DNA from: Deltaproteobacteria bacterium
GTDB lineage: Bacteria > Desulfobacterota > Syntrophia > Syntrophales > JAFGHS01
Reading direction: 5' to 3'
DNA: 64,000 nt
NCBI GenBank assembly: GCA_016928025.1
Contig: JAFGLN010000014.1
Span: forward strand, 1 to 64,000
Positions within the stretch are counted from its first letter, which is position 1, and each line of letters opens with the position of its first letter. Positions 60,257 to 64,000 of the stretch are shown one piece after another. A model generated the notes under the pieces. That model made no database searches. It saw nothing but the letters and a program-made list of their open reading frames with translations, and had not been told where the DNA came from. A program made the position numbers and the translations under genes.

Positions 60257-62680
60257 CTACATGAAACTGATAGGGTCCACGTCGCATTTGATCGTCAGGC
60301 CGTTTTGCCGTCCATTTTCGAGGATATGACGGGCAAATCCGTTCAACAAAGCACTATTTCGGCTTTTCAGCAGGAACTGCCAGCGGTACCGGCCCTTGAT
60401 CCTGGCAATGGGAGCCTCCGCCGGTCCCAGCAGATCGATCCGTCCCTGAAGTCCTTCGGTCATTAAAAATTCCTGGGCCAGCTTTCGAATATTTTCAATC
60501 CCCTGCATTCCCTGTTCCTGATTTCCACAGGAGATTTGAAGGTTTACGAAACGCGACCAGGGAGGATAGGAAAGCTCCTGGCGGATTTGCAGCTCTTGTT
60601 GATAGAATCCCTCATAGTCATGTTTTTTGGTATATTTAACGGCATAATGGTCGGGATTGAAGGTCTGGATAATGACCTTGCCGGGGGAAACACTCCTGCC
60701 ACCACGTCCCGCCACCTGCATGAGGGTTTGAAAGGTTCGTTCCGCGGCCCGGAAATCGGGCATGTTGAGCATGGCATCCGCCGAAACGACGCCCACGAGG
60801 GTGATATTCGGGAAATCATGTCCTTTGGTGATCATCTGGGTGCCGACCAGGATGTCAATCACCCCACGATCAAGGTCCTGTAGAATTTTCCCGAAGGCAC
60901 CTTTTCTTGCCGTTGTATCCGAGTCCATGCGAACGCAGCGGGCTTCAGGGAAAAATCGTTTGACTTCTTCCTCTAATTTTTCCGTCCCCGTCCCATAGGC
61001 ACAGACATGCTTCCCGCAGCATTCGGGGCACTGAAAAGCAGCCGGCACGGCATAATCGCAGTAATGGCACTTCAGACGGTTTTCCACGGCGTGATGTGTC
61101 AAGGAGACGGCGCAATTTCTACATTTAAAGACATAGCCGCATTCCGGACAGATTAAAAAGGTATTGTAACCGCGCCGGTTGAGAAAAAGCAGGATCTGCT
61201 TTTTCTTTTTCAAGGTGTCTTCCATTGCGTACAAAAGATGGGCAGATAGAACAGGCAAGTCTTTGGCCTTTTCTTTTCCATACAGGCGCATATCGACAAC
61301 TTCAACTTGAGGCATGGGACGGTCTTCCACCCGCTGGGGCAGGGCAAGGTAACGGTATTTACCCGTCCGGCCGTTATGGAAGGTCTGAAGACCGGGTGTG
61401 GCCGAGCCGAGAACAACCGTGGCTCCGGCAAGTTGGGCCTTCACGACCGCCAGGTCCCGCGCGTGATAACGTATTCTGTCTTCCTGCTTATAAGAATTGT
61501 CATGCTCTTCATCGCAAATGATCAGCTTTAAATTCCGGACCGGGGCAAAAAGGGCCGACCGGGCGCCGACAACTACTTTAATCTCATCCCGCTGAATTTG
61601 CCGCCACTGGTCAAAACGGCTTCCCGGCGCGATGCCGCTGTGAATCACCGCTGTCTTGAGATTGCCGAATTTTGTTTGAAACCGGCTCAACAGCTGAGGG
61701 GTCAGCGCAATTTCCGGCACCAGGTAAATGACGCTTCCGCCCTGGGCCAGGGCATCCTGAATGGCCTGGAGATAGACTTCCGTCTTACCGCTTCCCGTTA
61801 CCCCGTGGAGCAGGATCGCTGAAAAACGCTGGCCGGACAGTGCCGCTTTTATTTCGGCCAGCGCTTTTTCCTGAGCGGAATTAAGAGTAATTTTGCCGTT
61901 GGTCCGGCCGATGTCGTAAGATTGATCATGGGGCCGGTTGATTTCCTGTTCGCATACAAGAATGCAGCCTTTGGCCGAGAGATTTTTAATCGTTGGATAG
62001 GGATTGGCGAAAGCTTCCTGCAGGACTTTCATCGAGCAACGGCCCCGGCTTTCCAGAAAATTCATCACCTTTTCTTCCTTGGCCGTTAATTTTTCCTTCC
62101 CGGCCCAACTGGAATGGAGAGAAATCAATCTTTCTTTTTTAGGCTTAACCACCGCCTCGCTGAATCTTTCTTCCATTTTCAATAAACCGTCCCGGCACAG
62201 GGCATCAATGCTCCTTTTAATGTCCGGTTTGCCCAGCAGATATTTTAATCTCGATACATTGAGACCGGTCGGATAATCTGCCAGAATGTCCAAAATCTTT
62301 CGTTGGACGGGTGTTATTTGTCCATCGACCTGGCCGTCTTTGACCGGCAAAACCCATTGCTCCACTTTTTGTTCGATGCCTCCCGGCAAGATATGAACAA
62401 GGGTTTTCCCGATGGGATGGATGTAATAACGAGCCAGCCACCGGTAAAATTCGAAATCTTCTCTGGAAAAAAGCGGTTCGGCGTCGAGAAGATGGATGAT
62501 ATCCTTCACCTCTTCGCAGTCGGCGGAATCGCTTAATTCGACAATATAGCCGGTGACTTTTCGTTTTCCGAAGGGCAGAAGGGCCCTTTTGCCCACGCAA
62601 ATATCCTTCTCCAAGGCCGGGGGTACCGCATAGGTGAAGATTTTGTCAGTTGGAATATTGATGGCCGCCTTCACAAACAT
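60257..62680 (-). CDS. priA: Primosomal replication helicase PriA
   Basis: 807 residues: N-terminal DNA-binding region, helicase domain with Walker A (LLHGVTGSGKTEVYLQAI), DEEHD box (LIICDEEHDNSYKQEDRIRY), a zinc-binding block of paired cysteines (CPECGYVFKCRNC, CHYCDYAVPAAFQCPEC) and helicase motifs ILVGTQMITKGHDFPNITLV and VAGRGGRS. It restarts stalled replication forks. Ribosome site AAGGAAAAG. It is the first gene of a pair with fmt. Confidence 0.96.
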   Translation of the reverse strand: MFVKAAINIPTDKIFTYAVPPALEKDICVGKRALLPFGKRKVTGYIVELSDSADCEEVKDIIHLLDAEPLFSREDFEFYRWLARYYIHPIGKTLVHILPGGIEQKVEQWVLPVKDGQVDGQITPVQRKILDILADYPTGLNVSRLKYLLGKPDIKRSIDALCRDGLLKMEERFSEAVVKPKKERLISLHSSWAGKEKLTAKEEKVMNFLESRGRCSMKVLQEAFANPYPTIKNLSAKGCILVCEQEINRPHDQSYDIGRTNGKITLNSAQEKALAEIKAALSGQRFSAILLHGVTGSGKTEVYLQAIQDALAQGGSVIYLVPEIALTPQLLSRFQTKFGNLKTAVIHSGIAPGSRFDQWRQIQRDEIKVVVGARSALFAPVRNLKLIICDEEHDNSYKQEDRIRYHARDLAVVKAQLAGATVVLGSATPGLQTFHNGRTGKYRYLALPQRVEDRPMPQVEVVDMRLYGKEKAKDLPVLSAHLLYAMEDTLKKKKQILLFLNRRGYNTFLICPECGYVFKCRNCAVSLTHHAVENRLKCHYCDYAVPAAFQCPECCGKHVCAYGTGTEKLEEEVKRFFPEARCVRMDSDTTARKGAFGKILQDLDRGVIDILVGTQMITKGHDFPNITLVGVVSADAMLNMPDFRAAERTFQTLMQVAGRGGRSVSPGKVIIQTFNPDHYAVKYTKKHDYEGFYQQELQIRQELSYPPWSRFVNLQISCGNQEQGMQGIENIRKLAQEFLMTEGLQGRIDLLGPAEAPIARIKGRYRWQFLLKSRNSALLNGFARHILENGRQNGLTIKCDVDPISFM

Positions 62681-62821
62681 TTCTTTTCCTTTGTTATGTA
62701 CCGGATATGGAGGATTGGTTGTGAATTAAACACGCGGAAGGGTGTTTACTATACGGCACGGAACCGGTGAGATCGGCTGCTGCTTTTCTGTCCGGCGCGG
62801 GTTGTTCTTAGGGAACTCTCC

Positions 62822-62843
62822 GGGAATAAAGGGTTTTATTCCC
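62822..62843. terminator. Hairpin at the dksA stop codon
   Basis: GGGAATAAA-GGGT-TTTATTCCC, a 9-bp perfect stem that includes the dksA stop codon. No U-run follows on the minus strand; a CCTTTTTG run follows on the plus strand. A role in ending dksA transcription is possible but weak. Confidence 0.4.
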
Positions 62844-63198
62844 CTTTTTGCTTTTCCAGTTTTTCCTGTTTCGTTTTGCAGTCAATGCACAGGGTGGTCA
62901 CGGGTCTGGCGGCCAGCCTTTTTTCGGAAATCGGCCCGCCACAGACTTCACATATGCCGAATTCCCCGTCGTCGATACGTTTGATGGCCTCCTGCAACTT
63001 AAGGAGCAATTTTCTTTCCCGATCCCGGATGCGAAGCTCGAAGTTTCTGTCCGATTCAAGAGAAGCCCTATCGTTGGGATCGGGATAATTTTCCTTTCCG
63101 TTGGTCATATCGGAAACGGTTTTCTCCGCGTCATTGAGTAATTCATTGATCTTCTGATTAAGCATGTATCTGAAGTATTCCAGTTTTTCAGGTTTCAT
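62836..63198 (-). CDS. dksA: DksA/TraR-family zinc-finger transcription factor
   Basis: 120 residues from the ATG at 63198 (MKPEKLEYFRYMLN), the standard DksA length; the track frame adds 26 residues of unlikely leader. N-terminal coiled coil with DRASLESDRNFELRIRDRE, then a four-Cys zinc finger (GICEVCGGPISEKRLAARPV, TLCIDCK). It binds the RNA polymerase secondary channel and works with ppGpp. Adjacent to priA. Confidence 0.93.
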   Translation of the reverse strand: MKPEKLEYFRYMLNQKINELLNDAEKTVSDMTNGKENYPDPNDRASLESDRNFELRIRDRERKLLLKLQEAIKRIDDGEFGICEVCGGPISEKRLAARPVTTLCIDCKTKQEKLEKQKGE

Positions 63199-63309
63199 AG
63201 CTCTCTTTCCCGTCCAAGACATTTCTCTTGAAGTAAATCGACTTTTGGTCATACCTAATGAAGCCCTTTTTGTCAAAGGAAAAATGACGGCTGCAGGTTC
63301 AAAATGGGA

Positions 63310-63792
63310 TTATGAATGGCCGTAAAATTTGACGATTTTGTCAATCATGTTGGTTGATGAGGCACCCTCTGTTTCCGGCATGATCAGGACTTTTCCGCCC
63401 CACTTTTTGACCACATCACCCCCCACGACGTCCTCTTGTTTCCAGTCGCCACCTTTGACGATGATGTCCGGTTTGAGGTATTCAATCAGTTTTAGAGGCG
63501 TCTCTTCAGAAAAGATGGTGACATAATCCACGGCGGCCAGAGACGCCAGAACATAGGCCCGGTCGGCCTCCGAATTGATCGGCCGATTTTCCCCTTTTAA
63601 TGCTCTCACCGAGGAATCGCTGTTCAGACCCAGCACGAAAACATCCCCCGTTTTTTTCGCTTCATTGAGGTATCGCGTATGGCCGACATGGAGAATATCG
63701 AAACAGCCGTTAGTAAACACGATCGTCTTGCCTTCTTTGCGGAGGCCATTAAGCTTCTCTTTCAATGATTCCCACGATAATATTTTGTCCAT
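63310..63792 (-). CDS. hldE: D-glycero-beta-D-manno-heptose 1-phosphate adenylyltransferase
   Basis: 160 residues from the ATG at 63792 (MDKILSWESLKEKL), which has GGGA just upstream; the track start is five codons earlier. It has the cytidylyltransferase-like motif VFTNGCFDILHVGHTRYLNE, NSDSSVRALKGENRPI and PDIIVKGGDWKQEDVVGGD. This is the RfaE C-terminal (RfaE2) domain as a stand-alone protein, making ADP-heptose for LPS core. The kinase half (RfaE1) would be encoded by another gene, possibly past the right edge. Confidence 0.93.
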   Translation of the reverse strand: MDKILSWESLKEKLNGLRKEGKTIVFTNGCFDILHVGHTRYLNEAKKTGDVFVLGLNSDSSVRALKGENRPINSEADRAYVLASLAAVDYVTIFSEETPLKLIEYLKPDIIVKGGDWKQEDVVGGDVVKKWGGKVLIMPETEGASSTNMIDKIVKFYGHS

Positions 63793-63854
63793 GATTCCCG
63801 CACCCATTCATTATCATAAATTCTCAGATGGTCAAAAGGTCCATGGCGATTCAA

Positions 63855-63975
63855 GGCTTTGTAAAAAGTGCCGCAGGTAAGGCGCGCGAGTCACGCGGAA
63901 TGAGGCGTACTTTTTGCGTACGCCGGAATGACAAGGGACGATGCGCAACGCAACATCCGGCCTTTTTACGAAGCC
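63855..63975. repeat. MITE-like inverted-repeat element
   Basis: GGCTTTGTAAAAAG (63855-63868) and CTTTTTACGAAGCC (63962-63975) form 14-bp terminal inverted repeats with one G-T mismatch, enclosing an inner hairpin GGCGTAC-TTTTTGC-GTACGCC (63904-63924). The 121-bp unit is non-coding. The layout is that of a dispersed palindromic or miniature element; similar sequences are common in Deltaproteobacteria by my recollection, not checked. Confidence 0.55.
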
Positions 63976-64000
63976 GTCCCCTTTTCAAACCGCTCTGGCT

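Overview
The window looks like a chromosomal segment of a strictly anaerobic Gram-negative bacterium. The best guess is a Desulfobacterota (Deltaproteobacteria) of the Syntrophales type (Syntrophus/Smithella-like). Evidence: lpxC, an ADP-heptose-type nucleotidyltransferase and a TonB system (outer membrane); hcp, a glycyl radical enzyme and an ADP-forming acyl-CoA synthetase (anaerobic acyl-CoA metabolism); and an NtrY/NtrX pair preceded by a DUF4390 gene. The taxonomic placement is inference. No rRNA, tRNA, CRISPR array or intact transposase was recognised.

Layout. 1-6 kb: a two-component system running off the left edge, a broken FHA gene, hcp with a divergent Crp/Fnr regulator, a decayed AAA-ATPase (DUF4143) fragment and a VapBC-type toxin-antitoxin pair. 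6-12 kb: a large UPF0182 membrane protein, an epoxide hydrolase-like enzyme and a 2-enoate/2,4-dienoyl-CoA reductase-like flavoenzyme. 12-17 kb (minus strand): a glycyl radical enzyme, its activase and 3-hydroxybutyryl-CoA dehydrogenase, driven by a near-consensus promoter. 17-31.6 kb (plus strand): one long run of tonB, TonB-dependent receptor, binding protein, FecCD-type permease and ATPase, an ABC-2 pair, cobN, chlI-like and chlD-like genes, several joined by 4-8 bp overlaps. 31.8-35.5 kb: nikR, larC, larB, a small membrane protein and an EFR1-type flavodoxin/ferredoxin protein. 35.6-37.6 kb: a 7TM diguanylate cyclase. 37.6-46 kb (minus): era and an AcuC-like deacetylase, then a CoA-transferase fused to a GNAT domain, an ADP-forming acyl-CoA synthetase, a Pta-like regulatory-domain protein and a nucleotidyltransferase. 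46-52 kb (plus): lpxC, DUF4390, ntrY, ntrX. 52-64 kb (minus): housekeeping genes (flippase-like protein, DUF3568 lipoprotein, dnaJ, purC, rsmB, fmt, priA, dksA, hldE-type) with two dispersed palindromic repeats.

The most interesting part is 17-34 kb. A complete outer-to-inner-membrane uptake route is joined to a CobN/ChlI/ChlD tetrapyrrole metal chelatase and followed directly by the nickel regulator NikR and two nickel-pincer cofactor genes. A perfect 10-bp inverted repeat with NikR-like geometry lies upstream of tonB. I propose a nickel (or metal-tetrapyrrole) acquisition and chelation system; this is inference from context. Also notable are an FNR/HcpR-type box exactly at -41.5 from the predicted hcp start, a glycyl radical enzyme whose active-site loop departs from the usual Gly-Cys-Val-Glu, and a grouped acetyl-CoA/acetylation module.
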